A stretch of DNA of 64,000 bases from Verpa conica (taxonomy: Eukaryota > Ascomycota > Pezizomycetes > Pezizales > Morchellaceae), in contig JAUFSD010000017.1 of NCBI GenBank assembly GCA_033030425.1, positions 868,001 to 932,000 on the forward strand. The letters are read 5' to 3'. Below the pieces are notes generated by a model. The model saw nothing but the letters and a program-made list of their open reading frames with translations, was not told the DNA's origin and made no database searches. Shown here piece after piece: positions 46,346 through 59,000 of this stretch. Made by a program: the position numbers and the translations under genes. Position 1 is the first letter of the stretch, and every line of letters begins with the position of its first letter.

Positions 46346-47794
46346 CCCCTAAAAGAGCCTTACTAGACTATATTTGGTAATAACTTTTCTACTTTGGGCT
46401 AGAAAGTCCTTTTTATAATATTATTCTTCTAAATTTGCGGTAATCAATCCCGACGGTATATAGCCAGCTTCCCCTGTAGCATTAAATAGGTTTTGGCCGA
46501 TTTAGACCCTAATAACTTTTACGTAGGACTTAGTTACTTGCGCCCCAAGACAATATCATTTTATTCGTAAGTATTATATATAAGCTAGCAGGTAGTTAAA
46601 ATTATATAAAGTTACGATAGGTTCTGCCCGGCCAACCGGCTCTCCACTCTTGATATATATCCCTTATACATACCTAGACTATATAATCAGTAAATTTCAG
46701 CCGAATTCCAATGTTTTCAGTAAAGTACTGACGGTCATTATTGCTGTAAGCTAACACTTACGTCCAGATTCTCCAACGTGCCTGTTTAGAATTAGGTTGA
46801 ATTAGGTTGTTTATAATAGTAAGAACTTCTGTGAGTTTTCAACATGGCCTATCAAACAAACTTTACTAGCGGTTCTAGAACACATGTTTCATAATTTCTA
46901 TCAAATTCCAAGTGAGAGCCTCCTGTAATCGCCTAATTAATCATGAATTACTCTGGTAAAGGAAGAAAGAAGAGAGGAGAGTGTGGGGGGGTGGGTGACT
47001 TATGGGAAGATGAGCAAGAAGAGAGCGAGGGAGAAGAACGGAGTTAGGGGCTTTGGAGTTACTTTGTTTTTGCGATTTATATTATGTTTTTAATTTTGCT
47101 TATGGTGTGTTAATGGAATACCTTAGCCTTATGTAGGGCTCTATGTATTTATAAGTAATTCATTGATTCCGAAGAAAGGAAAACTTCGGGTGATGCTTTA
47201 TGATATGTATATATATATGTATCTCACCAGCTGGGGTAATGAATAAATTAACGCCTCTATGCTAATGTATTCAGATGTACGTACCAACACGCACGAAGTA
47301 ATAAAACAAAAACAAAAACATTAAGGCACATGCAAATAGCACCTATAAAAAATTTCCCTTATCACTATTTTAAACAGGCCTTGTTATTCGATCTTAGACA
47401 CAAGTGGCCACTGAAGCTCGACTATCATGTGTTTTTGTCCTTTCAAGGCCGGCTGTTTCTTTAACACTTCCTAGTCTTACTGGATTTTTATAATATAGCG
47501 GCCTCAATACAGCCTTTAGATATAGCATAGTTGTCCTGTGATAAATAAAAAATTGACAAATAATATCAAGTACCGATTCATTCTACCTCAATTTCTAGAG
47601 CCCCGAACACGATCACCCTGATAACTTTCTAAGCAATTCCGAAGCACCTCTAAAACCCTAGGTTTTTATATATGTGCAAAGGAAAATCTAGTACAAATCT
47701 AGATACTCCTCTACTCCCAACAAATCACTCACAGCCTTTCCACATCCAACAAAAAAACTAAATACCTCTCACCATGACTTGCAGTCCTAGAAGT

Positions 47795-49319
47795 TCAAGG
47801 CCCTCCGTCGTCCCCAGAATCACAAGGAGGTCCGTAATCCTGTTTCTTATCTTCACCTCCCTTAAACCTCTCACTCAACGTCCTAAACTTTGACCAAAAC
47901 GCATCAACATCCACGTACGTCCCCTTCAACCACCGATCTCCACTCTTTGGATCAAATTCGCTCCTTCCATGCACAATCCTCCTATTCATAAAAACCACAC
48001 ACACACCCTCCTGCAATTTGAGCTTAAATTGCGAACTTGGATCATCCAGGTTCGTGCCAATACTCTTGATTGCATGAATCCAGCGCCTAAAGTCTGCATT
48101 ATCCTGGCCACTCGTATTGGCCTCAATCGGCGCCTGAAATGGCGGCGACCAGTTAACGTGATCTATACGCGGTTGGCGAAAGTACGTGTTATTCTCTAGA
48201 ACAACTGTGGGACGGGTATAATGGTAGTGATGCCCGTCATTCTTATAGTGGAAGGTCACGGGGAACTGGCATAGTGCTTTAAAGAGGAAGTCTGAGGAAA
48301 CGCGGACTGCTTGTACGGCACGGAAAGAATCGGCAAAAATAGAGGAGCCACCATTGACACTATTGCGGATGCAGTGGAGAAATTGAAGTCCTGGGGGGGA
48401 TTCAAAGTAGAGAAGGTCCATGTGGAGGCCGAGGCTAGAGTGGGTGTAGCTGGGAGAAGTTAGTAAGTTAGTATGGGGATGAGGATGAAGATGGGCGCAC
48501 AAACGCTATGTTTTTGGCATCTTTTATACTCTTGACGTCCCAGGTTTTTCCATAGAAAGTGTTTTTGATGTTGCCTATCCGTTCAGCAATTCCCTCAACC
48601 GCATTTTGCTCCGTGTTCTCTGGGACGCCACGAATGAACATCAGACCATATAATGATAGATGCCGAACGGCTTCAAATAGCTTCTCGTCAGATTTCATAT
48701 AGTCATCATATTCAACCCATAGCATATCCTGCTTCATCAGGCGTTTGTCCCATAGCACGTGTCGTCGATCATTAAAATTGTGCCTCAGCCTCCACCTCAT
48801 ATCCGCGTATTTCCTAAGGAAATCAATTCCATAGTGACTCTTATGATCCTCATGCTCCTTTTCCCAAGTGATGAGAAGTGTACCGTCATCTAGTGCCACT
48901 TGGGTCTTAGGCTTTACGGTGTGGCTTATATTGAAGGTCTGGAAACGCTTTTGTTGGGTGGAGGGGTCAACACATCGCCGACAGCTACAAGCATCTCGGA
49001 GGAATATATGATCGAATGAGACTTGCTGACCATCGATTTCTAGAGTGATTGACTTGCTAATCCTTTCGTTGATAATTTTGAGGCGGTTTACTTGCGACCT
49101 CTTTGATGGCGGAGTGTAATGTCCTTGGGGCAGCTCTAGTTGGTGGGGAGCCTTTGACGAAGTGAAACCTCTCCCCGGGCTGGTTCTGTGGTATTGGATA
49201 TCTCTCAAGCGCCACACAGAACTATCAGCCGGCCAGAGCTCTGAGGCTATTGACCGAGCTTTTTGACAAGTTGGCCTTCTCAGGAGTCCGAGTAAGTTCT
49301 GTCGGGGGATTGTCCTCAT
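47795..49319 (-). CDS. Gamma-butyrobetaine dioxygenase-like 2-oxoglutarate/Fe(II) oxygenase
   Basis: Two exons on the minus strand (48505–49319 and 47795–48449, intron 55 bp, phase 2) give 489 residues. The N-terminal domain has SFDHIFLRDACSCRRCVDPS, the cysteine pattern that binds zinc in gamma-butyrobetaine and trimethyllysine dioxygenases. The TauD-type catalytic domain has HMDLLYFESPPGLQFLHC with the HxD iron ligands, completed by the distal His in RRIVHGRSEF. These enzymes act in carnitine biosynthesis; yeast Aim17 is a mitochondrial relative. The basic, Arg-rich N-terminus (MRTIPRQNLLGLLRRP) is compatible with mitochondrial import. Which substrate (butyrobetaine or trimethyllysine) cannot be decided from sequence. 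It shares a 224-bp divergent promoter with TPC1. Confidence 0.85.
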
Positions 49320-49543
49320 CTTGGGATGTTGAGAGATTGGGATAAGATCTTTGCATCGAAACTATTTATTTTCTACACCTTCCGTTCCCCCGTTGAGGCT
49401 CTTTGAGTATCTAAGCCAGCTACGCACCCCCAGTCCAACAATAAGCAGAAAAGAAGACAGAACAACTTCCAGCAGAAGGAGGATATAAATTCTCTTAAGT
49501 CCTTCCCCCAGACTTTAATTCGTGATGAGCCGAGTCGGGAAAA
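49320..49543. promoter_or_regulatory. 224-bp divergent promoter, dioxygenase and TPC1
   Basis: The two start codons are only 224 bp apart on opposite strands, so the genes probably share regulatory DNA. I see no defined binding site. Confidence 0.4.
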
Positions 49544-50758
49544 ATGGCAAAGAAAATGCAAGTTGAAACCCCTACCCATCTCCTGTGATGTCATAGGTTC
49601 CATCTACATAGAGAATCCCATCCCCAAATTCGATTCAGGCACTTGCTAATCCTACGTTTTGTAGGCTTCAAAACGAACTGTGGTGATAGCCGGTGCGATC
49701 GCGGGCCTGGTTTCACGGTATGCGCATCAGATATCTTACCCTTTCTGCCAAATGGAGCCAGTGGGTGTATTATTCGGCAGTGCCAATGTGTGGATTCGGC
49801 TAACTTTCTGTTCTCTCTCCCCCTCCCTAGGTTCGTAATATCACCTCTTGACGTTGTCAAAATCCGTCTCCAGCTCCAAATCCATAACCCCACCGCAAAC
49901 TTTACCTACAATGGACCTTCCTATCGTGGAATACTCCCGACAATGCGAACGATCGTCGCACACGAAGGGATTACAGGTCTCTGGAAAGGAAATATTCCAG
50001 CGGAACTTCTATATCTCACATATGGAGCCTCTCAATTCCTCACGTACCAGCAAACTCACCTTATAATCACTAGGTCAGGATGGGATGTTCCTGAGAGTGC
50101 AAAATCATTCATTGCAGGTGCTACGGCCGGAGGACTCGCAACAACGGCTACATATCCATTAGACCTTCTCCGGACCAGATTTGCTGCCCAGGGTGAAGAA
50201 AAGGTTTGTTTACTATAAATTACTCTGCCATTAAAAGATCTTGGTGCTGATACCTTCCTGAGATAGGTCTACCAATCATTAAAACATTCCTTCCGCCACA
50301 TCATTGAAAATGAAGGCCCTTCTGGTTTTTTCCGTGGTCTTGGAGCTGGCGTAACCCAGATTGTGCCACACATGGGTCTGTTCTTCATGACCTACGAGCT
50401 AGCCCGACAATATCTCTCTACAGTCCATAAAATCCCAAGTGGATGGTCCGATGCCCTGGCCGGCTCCTTTGCTGCTGCGGCTGCTAAAGCGGGAGTATTT
50501 CCTCTTGACTTGATTCGGAAAAGATTACAGGTTCAAGGCCCAACAAGGCAGAAATACGTTCATAGAAATATACCGGTCTATGCGGGCGTCTATGGTACTG
50601 CCAGAGATATTATAGTTGCCGAGGGTGTGAGAGGATTGTATAAGGGGCTCTTTGTAAGTTTGGTGAAAGCAGCGCCATTGAGTGCGGTTACTATGTGGAC
50701 GTTTGAGAGGAGCTTAAAGACAATGATATGGTTGGAGGAGAAGGAGATCGTACTATAG
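49544..50758 (+). CDS. TPC1: Mitochondrial thiamine pyrophosphate carrier
   Basis: Exons 49544–49561, 49665–49717, 49831–50203 and 50267–50758 join to 311 residues, the usual carrier length. Tpc1 imports thiamine pyrophosphate into the mitochondrial matrix in exchange for nucleotides. Three repeats each carry the carrier signature: [30 protein letters not shown] and [14 protein letters not shown]. The first repeat starts with [14 protein letters not shown], as in fungal Tpc1, and the odd-helix partners [14 protein letters not shown] and [13 protein letters not shown] are present. The first exon codes only MAKKMQ and is the least certain part: its donor (GTTGAA) is weak, but it gives the right phase and length. 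Orthology to Tpc1 rather than another carrier rests on overall similarity to remembered family text. Confidence 0.85.
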
Positions 50759-53531
50759 GAGTTAGTTCGACATTTCCGGTGAATTTGGAGATAGGTTATG
50801 GCAAAGTGGAGGAGTACCTTGTGGATATCCGGCTTTATTTGTTTTGGGGGCTGTTTTTATGGGTTGCAATTCCGTTTCGTTCATTTTGTGGGGCCTTTTG
50901 AGCTCATAGGGAATAGACGGGCGTAAGGTAAGACGAACAAAATGTAGAGTATTCAGAGGCTAAGCCTTCATTATTGTAATATCACTAATTCAATCTTTTT
51001 ATTCTGACTACTCCACGTATTTATAATTAATTCATTCATTCTTTATTCTGGCCTCTGTTTGGGACCGACTCATGTAGTGTCACTCGGCGACCCTGGTTCG
51101 CAGATTAGAACATCCCTACTCCTTGAGATTTAGATCTAGCCTATTACGATAACCGAGTTCTGAGATTGTATCATTGGCATCTCCATCGGCAGCCTTTGGG
51201 ATTTTATTTCCGCCCAACCAATAAGAAATGGTGTGTTTCCCAGGCCGGGACATCATGTACGACCCCTATCCAACCTTGACGGTGTTGGCCATTGAGCAAC
51301 GGCCCCGGGTTATGCTGTACTCAGGGAAAGGGAACATTGTGGTCCTGGTCAGTTGGGTTACCAATGTGTCAACGAGGAGGACTAGCTAGGCGTTGACGCG
51401 TATACAGTCCTTCGTAACGTCCGGCCAGGGACCAAACCACACTATGTAATAATAGCAGAGGGGTTAGGTCAAACCGGGGGTTGTTAATTGCTAAAGTGGG
51501 TGATAATGGTTACTAGGGCTTTAAGGTCTAGAATAAATATCTAAGAGAAAGAAAACACAACTGTGTCAGTGATCTTTACACAAAGTATTGTGAGCCTTCC
51601 CTAAGCAGCTCCCCCAAGACCTTCTCACGTGACCATATTTGGCAAAGTTCCCTCACATAAAAATCACTGGGGCATTTTCCAGGACACCTGCAACAGAAAC
51701 CTGGCCGGGGTCTGTTGAATCACAAGGCAAATTACTCAACAGGTAAACCCCGTATCTAAATTACTATCCATCCATTCCAGACAAGAACCTGAAGTGGAGG
51801 CGTACAATTTTGGCCACAAAAATCAAGATCCACTTCTCAGCCAATCAGGTATCTAAGGTAAGCTGGGAAAGGCCGCACGAAGCCCTGGCCCATACTGATC
51901 CTCCAAGGGCTCATTCTATTCTATAGGTTTATTCGCTGCCCATTAAACTCCGTTGATTCTCTTACGCCAGGCGTTTCGGGGCCAATGACCTACAAATTAA
52001 ACCCGATATTCCGAGAAGAAGCTTTGCGGGGTTGTGGAGAGATGGCACGTGATCTGTATACGCACCGGGTGAAATACGGGTGAAATATACAACGTAACTC
52101 GGACCATTATAAGCCCCATGACCTAACGTGCACGCACTTACATTAGGATGACTAACCGCAGTGAGGACCAGAAATCAGCTCTGTGCCCTTCGGTGTTGGA
52201 ACCCCGTAGGTTCAGATTAACCAGACGCACACCCTTTCTCCACTCCATGTCGGAGTTCAGTAAAAATGATCGGTTAAAGAGGTTAGGCGGGGGTCTTCGA
52301 AACACAAGAATCAGGGAGCCAATAGGGCTTTACACTATGCCTGTATATCAGCCCTCTGGCGCATCGTTTTCGCTTGAGCGCCAAAGCTTTGCACGTTTGA
52401 ATTTTGTATGTTAGACTGTGCCCCCCAATCAAGGATATCGTACTCACAAAAAAGAGAGACCTAGCATTCTAAAATATACCTATATGTGTTGTTGCGTCAT
52501 GATTTTCTATTACGGGTCGTCTTTCATGCAAGAAACTTGCGATACTTGCAAGTTACGAATCTTTTTAATGGCATGAGCATAGACAAGAAACTTACCCCAT
52601 AGTCCTACCGCCACGATGACTTATATAAAAAAAGTGCCCCCCCCGCGGCCATTTATTATTACCTGTAGATGCCGAATTGCAGCAAAGACATCGTAGCGGC
52701 AATCGACGACAAGGCTTCCATCAGAACTCCATCTCAATGAGAGTTCTGTCGTCCTAGGTAATTTACATCGGAGAATTTTTTTTTTACCCCGCTGACCCGG
52801 CAGTTCCCCTCCACTCTAAGGTAATATACTGTAGATCGTGTTTACCTTTTTTCTTTCTCTTGTTTCTTCCGAATCCCTCCCTCCCTCCCCAGCAAGGTTG
52901 CAGTGTTGCTGTTGGCTGGATGAATGATTGGTATCACAGAGGTGCATTGCAGATACCGGCCATTATAGTAGATTGGACACTAAACGTTCCTTTCCTTCTT
53001 TTTTCCTCCCGCAAATACTAATGCCCAGGTTAACTGATACAAGGCCAGAAATAAGATCTTCCCCCAGATTGTATGCTGTACTTGGTTCTGTTTATTAAGA
53101 GGCGCTTTACGGGGCCATTTCAGTACCATCAATCCTAGCCAAAAGGCTATGCGTGCTCATGTAGTCGCGGTAACCCTTCAATTGAAGAGGGGGCGCCGTT
53201 TCAAGGGGTGTAGTCATTCCTATAACATCTCACAGCTATTATGCTATCAGTAACGAACCGACTGCGGACTAATAGCATTTCGATTTCCACTACTGAGTTT
53301 GTATCTCGTGAGGTTCTGCTATCTATACCCTAGACTTGTACTTTGGCCGTGTAGTCAATTCAACCACCAATACTAAATATTGAGTCGAGAAATATCCTTA
53401 CACATGTAGATAGGCCCCAGTGATTAATTTGAAGGGAAATCTGCCCTCAAAAATAGAGAACCAGTTCATAGCCATCTACGATACAATAATCTACAGTGTT
53501 AGTTATCTTGTCAAGACAAACTCCACGGTTC
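50759..53531. other. Gene-poor region TPC1–JAC1
   Basis: About 2.8 kb (convergent 3' ends) with no supported gene. An 88-codon frame at 52148–52414 has no recognisable similarity. A short hairpin (CAGAACTC arm at 52720–52727 with GAGTTCTG) is visible. No tRNA or rRNA was found. Confidence 0.4.
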
Positions 53532-54200
53532 CTAGTGCGTAAGAACCACCGGCTTCCCTCTCTCCCATGCGTCCAAACTCTCCTTAATGTTAACCCAGTA
53601 CCTCAACCTCACCGCCTCCACCTTCGCTGCCTCTAGATTATCCTCCTGAAAGAACTCTCCTAGCCTCCTGACACTCCCCTTAATCCTCGCATCATTGATT
53701 GTCTTCATCGGGAACAAATCATCCTCTGACTGTGCTTCCTCGATCTCCTCCCTCGCATCCAACACCTCCATCAACAACTGCTGATCGTCTAATTTCAGCG
53801 TCTCATCTACAACATCGATCCCACGTAGCTTGAGGATATACTGTGCTCTCAACAGTGGTGATAGAAGCGTGCTGTATGCGCTGTTTAGGTAAGCTGACCC
53901 GCCTTCGGCTTGCCGTTTTAGTGTGGGGTCGGAGACAGTATCGGGGTGTGTGAGTTGTTGGAGCTTAAAGAACTCTTGGCGGAGAGCGCGGGGATCGAGA
54001 TCGAACGGGCCATTAGGAGGCGCGCCTTGAGGTAGGGTGCACGGGAATAGTTCGTAGTATGTTGGAGGTGCTTTTGTGGCTGAGGAGACTCGCCGGATTG
54101 CGAACAATGGGAGTCGTAGAAGTCGTAATTGAAAATCTAGACATGACTGTCGTAGGAGGGGTCGTAAGGTCCTATTCATTGCCGGAGATACCTTTTTCAA
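53532..54200 (-). CDS. JAC1: Mitochondrial J-protein co-chaperone Jac1 (Hsc20)
   Basis: A single exon on the minus strand codes for 222 residues. Jac1/Hsc20 is the J-protein that brings the Isu scaffold to the mitochondrial Hsp70 for iron–sulfur cluster transfer. The first 45 residues are rich in Arg and Leu without acidic residues (LRPLLRQSCLDFQLRLLRLP with one Asp), a typical import presequence. Then follow YYELFP, the J-domain helix RALRQEFFKLQQLTHPDTV with the HPD motif, and SAYLNSAYSTLLSPLLRAQY. The C-terminal three-helix bundle includes QLLMEVLDAREEIEEAQ, the Isu-binding region. Start is either at 54200 or seven codons later at 54179 (MNRTLRP); both give a presequence. No intron is seen. 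Confidence 0.9.
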   Translation of the reverse strand: MKKVSPAMNRTLRPLLRQSCLDFQLRLLRLPLFAIRRVSSATKAPPTYYELFPCTLPQGAPPNGPFDLDPRALRQEFFKLQQLTHPDTVSDPTLKRQAEGGSAYLNSAYSTLLSPLLRAQYILKLRGIDVVDETLKLDDQQLLMEVLDAREEIEEAQSEDDLFPMKTINDARIKGSVRRLGEFFQEDNLEAAKVEAVRLRYWVNIKESLDAWERGKPVVLTH

Positions 54201-54990
54201 TAGAGAGCGTGTGTACTAGAACCCAATCCTTTGCGGTAGACCCGGGCTGCTTTTGATATCTGAAAACAGAGTTAGCTTGTGCGATGTTTTCGTTTCTCGA
54301 CGTCACCGAGACCCACCCAAAATAATCTACATGAACTTTGCCCCGAAATTGTTCGTGAGCTTGGATGACTTATTGTAGATGTTCTCTTGGCTTCCCGAAG
54401 ACTTCATCTAGATCTTGATACATCGGTACGTTTCCCCCGCACCACCCTATCAGAAGGCGCAGTCATGTATCGACATGTGTCCTGTCGTTGGCCCCTGGAA
54501 AAAACAACGACACTTCGTCTTTTTGCTTTTCTGCCTGTCTGTCTGTATAACCCCATCGTACAAACTCCTCCGCGGCCGATCGTGAGCCCTCTTCTCAGCC
54601 TTCTCACCGAACACAATGCAGCCTTAGACCCCTTTTGAAGAATCTCGCCAACAAAGTGGCTTTGTGGATGTTATTTTAATCTTAATGTACAAATGTTTCC
54701 CTTATTCACCCCTTCCCTTGATGACCTGCCATCTTGACCCAGAAAATAGAAAGAAAAAAAAACAAAAAGAGCCCCGAAAAGTAAGGGGAAAAAAGAAAAA
54801 TAAATAACCCCCAAAGAGTTGAAAACAAGAGAAACGACTGAAAGAGAAGGAATCCTTACCTTTCTATCACCTTACCCCCACCGGTATCCTTTTTCTCCGA
54901 GTTCCCAATCCAGACATAAGGAAAATAAGAAACGATACAATTATATTAGAATCAAAAAAGTATTACAGTTGTCGCAATAAGAGTTATCGG
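54201..54990. other. Intergenic region between JAC1 and the acidic orphan gene
   Basis: About 790 bp, the JAC1 promoter side. Short frames on both strands near 54387–54640 mirror each other and lack similarity. An A-rich tract at 54745–54810 may belong to the 3' region of the downstream minus-strand gene. Confidence 0.35.
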
Positions 54991-55638
54991 TCAACCTCGG
55001 ACACGTACTCTCTTTGCGCCTGGCTGGGGAAATGCGCCCCACCCAGTGGGTGCTGAGAATGGTGCCTGTTGTTGGTGATGCTGCTCCTGTACGCAGTCAT
55101 CTTCGTCGGCCCATCTTTTCCGCTTGTTGTTTGAGTTTACTGCGGCAGCCATATGCACTTCTAGCTCCATCTCCATCATCATATCGTCACCACCCTCGTG
55201 CGCAAACACAAGAGGGTTGAAACTTTCAGGGACAGCAGAATCCATAGCGTCAATCATCTCGTCTTCCATGACGGATCCCTCGGGGGAGGATGATAATTCG
55301 CACTCTGGGACATCGCTCATGGCCTTTTCGGCCGGAGTCTTGGCAATCAGACGACCAGCATGGTATGGGTAGACGCAGTCAACACCCTCATCGTCGTCGT
55401 CAAACTCGTCGTCGTCCATGCCGCCGTTGTCGTTTCTGAGTTGCATTGGATTCTCTGAAGACGCTAGTTTGTAACCTGCGTTTGCGCCTTCAGGACGGAG
55501 CTCTTTGAGGACTTGTTGGTCGACAAAATCCCAATCAGGATCGCGAGCGCCGCAGGAGAAGCCTTGGTACATGTGTCTCTGTGTATTTGAGGCACGTTCC
55601 TTATAAGAGAGCCATTGATCTTGCTTGTAGGAGTTCAT
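54991..55638 (-). CDS. Acidic hypothetical protein, 215 residues
   Basis: I do not recognise this protein. A single open frame on the minus strand codes for 215 residues. The N-terminus (SYKQDQWLSYKERASNTQRH, then DPDWDFVDQQVLKELRPEG) looks folded and could be a conserved helix pair. The middle has an Asp run (DDDEFDDDDEG), then more acidic stretches and a Met/Glu-rich block (about 150–165). Near the end is a basic cluster, KRKRW, that could be a nuclear localisation signal, followed by a Gln-rich and Pro/Arg tail. No membrane segment or signal peptide is seen. Codon usage looks ordinary and a leader rich in repeats lies upstream. Composition suggests a nuclear regulatory protein, but this is inference. 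Confidence 0.6.
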   Translation of the reverse strand: MNSYKQDQWLSYKERASNTQRHMYQGFSCGARDPDWDFVDQQVLKELRPEGANAGYKLASSENPMQLRNDNGGMDDDEFDDDDEGVDCVYPYHAGRLIAKTPAEKAMSDVPECELSSSPEGSVMEDEMIDAMDSAVPESFNPLVFAHEGGDDMMMEMELEVHMAAAVNSNNKRKRWADEDDCVQEQHHQQQAPFSAPTGWGAFPQPGAKRVRVRG

Positions 55639-55932
55639 TACTGCTTGTGGTTGCTTCTAGTGGTAAGAAGAATATTGTGGGGATAGATGATAATGTAGAT
55701 AGATGGCAAAAACTATGAGTGGATAGTAGTAGTAGTGGATGATAGATGAGGATGAGCGGGGATGGATGATGGGTAATGGTGGAGGTGGAGGGAGAAGGAA
55801 GGAAGAGAAGAGAGGAAGTTGAAAGGAAGAGAAGGAGCGAGAGGTTTAGTTCAAGTAGGGACGAGAATGGGCTGGTCAAAGTATAGTGTTAGTATGAAGT
55901 TAGTACAGATCGGAAGTGGACAAATAGGGAGG

Positions 55933-55952
55933 TTGGCTGGCTGGCTGGCTGG
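55933..55952 (+). repeat. GGCT tetranucleotide microsatellite
   Basis: About five tandem TGGC/GGCT units. Confidence 0.8.
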
Positions 55953-55990
55953 TGGACGACAGACGGGGATTGAGGGAGGGAGACTGCAAA

Positions 55991-56028
55991 GACTGCGAGG
56001 CCGCGAGACTGCGAGACTGCGAGACTAC
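55991..56028 (+). repeat. GACTGCGA short tandem repeat
   Basis: About four imperfect 8-bp units in a GC-richer patch. Confidence 0.7.
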
Positions 56029-59000
56029 GAAACAGGAGCCCAGGCTGAAAAAGGAAAAAGGTAGCAACCAACGCCTTCAGTACATAGTAACGCTACAGCC
56101 TGCGCGATGTGCATCCCCCCACCGATTCGGTTACTACCGCAGAGCCCCAAAAAAGAATCAACCTAGAACTTCACCCAGAATGAATGAAAAATACATAACC
56201 AATACAGAATACAGGACTGAACAAGATTCGATATGGTCACTATTATTCTACTACACTAAACAAATATGGTTTCTCACCATTCCAATCGATAGAGTGTTTG
56301 GCTCCTTACGCACTTTGACACAATCTGGGGATCGTAAATATCACCCGCATGCGGCTACTGCGCAACATTCAAAAAACTCGCCCCGTTTGGATAATTCGAC
56401 AAGATCTACCGGTCCCAAAACAAAGAATCAAGAATGAATGAATTTAAGCGCAATCCTGCGTTTCCATGCCAACAGCGTAAAAAAACTTCTATCAATGCAT
56501 GGGCTGCCATTACCACTACTTTATCTATCCGGCCATTACATTTTTCCACTTCTGCACCTACTCACATACTGAGTCGTCTTACTGCGGCGTGGTAACTCAT
56601 GGCAACCGGCAAACACTCCCCTTGAAACGGCTCGGCTATGTGTATTACACAACATGTTTATAAACTGGGAATACAAGCGAGGCTTGGATTAGAGTACGAC
56701 GATTTTTCTGATCCAGGGGGTAAATAGTTAGGCCCGGATTAGAATACTGGAATACGGAAAGACAGCCTGAATTAAAATCAACAAAATCAGCAAGGGCTCA
56801 GGGTTGAATACGGAGAGTCGTCTCCGTCTCCCCGAGCGGTTAGAGAGAATGAGGGCTTAGGGTATTCACGGAATGGTAAAAACTAAACCCCGGGCCCTAT
56901 AATTATCATCCCTGGAACTTCTTGTTTAGTGAGGGGAAGGGTTCAGGGCTAGGCCGGGGGGACTGATCTTGGGACCAGAGTTAATTTATGTAACAACCCG
57001 TAGGGAGAATGCTTTGAACACGTATCTCCTGTCGACAAAACGTAAAACTATCATTCTTAAGTTTGGGGCGAGTAAATGTTATCAGGCTCGCCGAACCAGC
57101 AGAAGACCCCACTGATCATCTAGGATATTCTCTGAAATTGCTAAAAGCAATTGTACTCTCAAGACACGCAAGGAATAAGTCTTGGGCTGTCCTAGGTTTA
57201 ATTTCAGAACAGGTGCCCCGGATGCACATAGCCGTTCGGGGATATAGTGAACTCCTTCCTATCCAGTCCTTCCTGGAAGATCTGCCGCTTAGAACTCGTA
57301 GAGTACCGCACACCCGTCAAGCCTCCAGAGTTGTTACACAATTGAGGCTAGAAACGGGGCCAAAATTTTCTAATTGTGTGTTCTTATCATTGTTGTATAC
57401 AGATCACGGTATATCACTCGACGAACTATCCAGTAAGCGCCGTGTAACCACAATGATCAGGGGTACGGTCAGTTCACTACCCTAGAAAGGCTTTCTTATC
57501 AAGCCAATAGCTAGTAGTATTGGGAAATTAGGTGCATCTTCTAGGTGCTGTCTAGGAAAATTCCTACTTGTGATATAAGGCGGATCCCTACTGAATAGCT
57601 AGTGGTGTGTGGGAATGGAAAAGACCGCGGGAACTATTTCCGTTAAGAGCTCTTACGGTACCTTTCAGGTTTTGGGAGGACATACCCCTAGCGTTACCGA
57701 AAAAGAAAAAGGAAAAAGAAAGGAAAGAAAAAAGTAAATCGATAGCAATATTGTCACAAGATAACCTTGATTAGAGACATTTTCCTGTCTGAGATATCAG
57801 TAGAGAATCGAGGGGCATAGTTAAATATTATTGTGATAAGCAAGCAGATATCCTATATGAGAAAAATTTCTCGGATTTTTTGAGTCTTTTTTTGTATAGC
57901 ACCTGTGGTCTATACGGTAGAATAAGATAGACACCTCATGTGGTAGGTGGAGCGGAACCTCAATATAGTCACCCGCTCGGGAGCACAAGGCCGTATGCTC
58001 ATGTCGAGGTTATTAGGTTGAGTTTCTATGAGGGGAATACTGACCTATGTTTATTAGGGCGGTAGGTGGCAGAAGAGTAGATTTTTGAAGAGAGCCGGCT
58101 TTATATATCTGGAGGCTGTTTTTAGACATATATTCTTCCTTCAAGGCGCTTTCGGTTGCTCTAAGTCGCGCAAATCTCTCTCCTGAAGTATCCCTTTAAA
58201 CCTAAGAAATTCTCTCACAGCACCTGTTTTACTCGGTATCGTTAGCGTTCGTACTGGGTTTGGCCACGGAATTAGGATCTTCGGCAAAAAATCACATTTC
58301 ACCTTAAGTGTAGCCGGTATGGTTAAGTGGGGCAGCCATCAACTTCACTCTTAGGAAAAATTTGGATTGTATTTAAAGTCGCGGATAACTTGTAGCTGTC
58401 TTTCTGGTAATTTATAGTCTGGGTAATCACCAACCTCTTCGTTTCATCAACTTTTACCAATCGCTAATCATCCCTACCGCCATACTACACACCAAACCCT
58501 CTACCTTATCACTCCTAACAAGAAACTCTGAGTGTTAATCTTACCACCATCGCCTCATCTAAGTCTTGTTTACAGTTAGGGCCCCAAGACTATAATTTAG
58601 GACTATCGTAAGGGAGTAGCCTACACATATGAAGGCGCGAGTCTTGAGAATATCATTGGGTAATGTTTAAATACTTGGCTTAGTGGCTTTAGGGGTTTGA
58701 ATATTTATTATGTACCCCTGCCTCTGGATTTCAGTTAAGTTTGTAGGTACATGTAGTATCATATACTGGGTGGATAGGTAAAACCGCTCTTTGTGTATGT
58801 ATATTAAAAAGGATCATGAGGTAGAGTGTGGTTGAGTAAAGTTATGTAATATTTGAAGATAGGGTATACTCAGGCGCTTATTAAATAGGTTACAACCTTA
58901 GGCGACACTCAAAATTATGTGTGGAGGCAGTAGCAACAAAACAACATGAGAAGACAACAAATACAATCACAATAACAATATAGATTTATCACAGTAGTTC

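Larger units (their letters stand above)
42481..47794. other. AT-rich gene desert with decayed repeats
   Basis: About 5.3 kb in which I find no supportable gene. It contains a pair of diverged direct repeats with G-tract palindromes (about 44700–45000 and 45180–45420), a fragment of the CTATAAGAAT element family (about 46285–46345), a poly-C run near 43967–43976 and many TA-rich segments. The pattern fits old, mutated transposon sequence, perhaps RIP-affected. Confidence 0.5.

Noticed and set aside
52148..52414. 88-codon open frame
   Set aside because: No similarity, no splice-supported extension and no neighbouring gene context.
52720..52748. Short hairpin with 8-bp arms (CAGAACTC/GAGTTCTG)
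   Set aside because: Too small and without a U-tract or gene context to call a terminator or RNA; probably chance.
1287..54200. Mitochondrial gene cluster (COA3, FZO1, TPC1, JAC1)
   Set aside because: The genes are tens of kilobases apart, in mixed orientations and separated by unrelated genes, so functional clustering is not supported.
56826..56860. tRNA-Ser-like A-box string (CCGAGCGGTTAGAG)
   Set aside because: No B box (GGTTCGA-type) or closing acceptor stem follows within a tRNA length.
57063..57485. 140-codon open frame
   Set aside because: No recognisable domain, in a gene-poor AT-rich region, and the text looks random.
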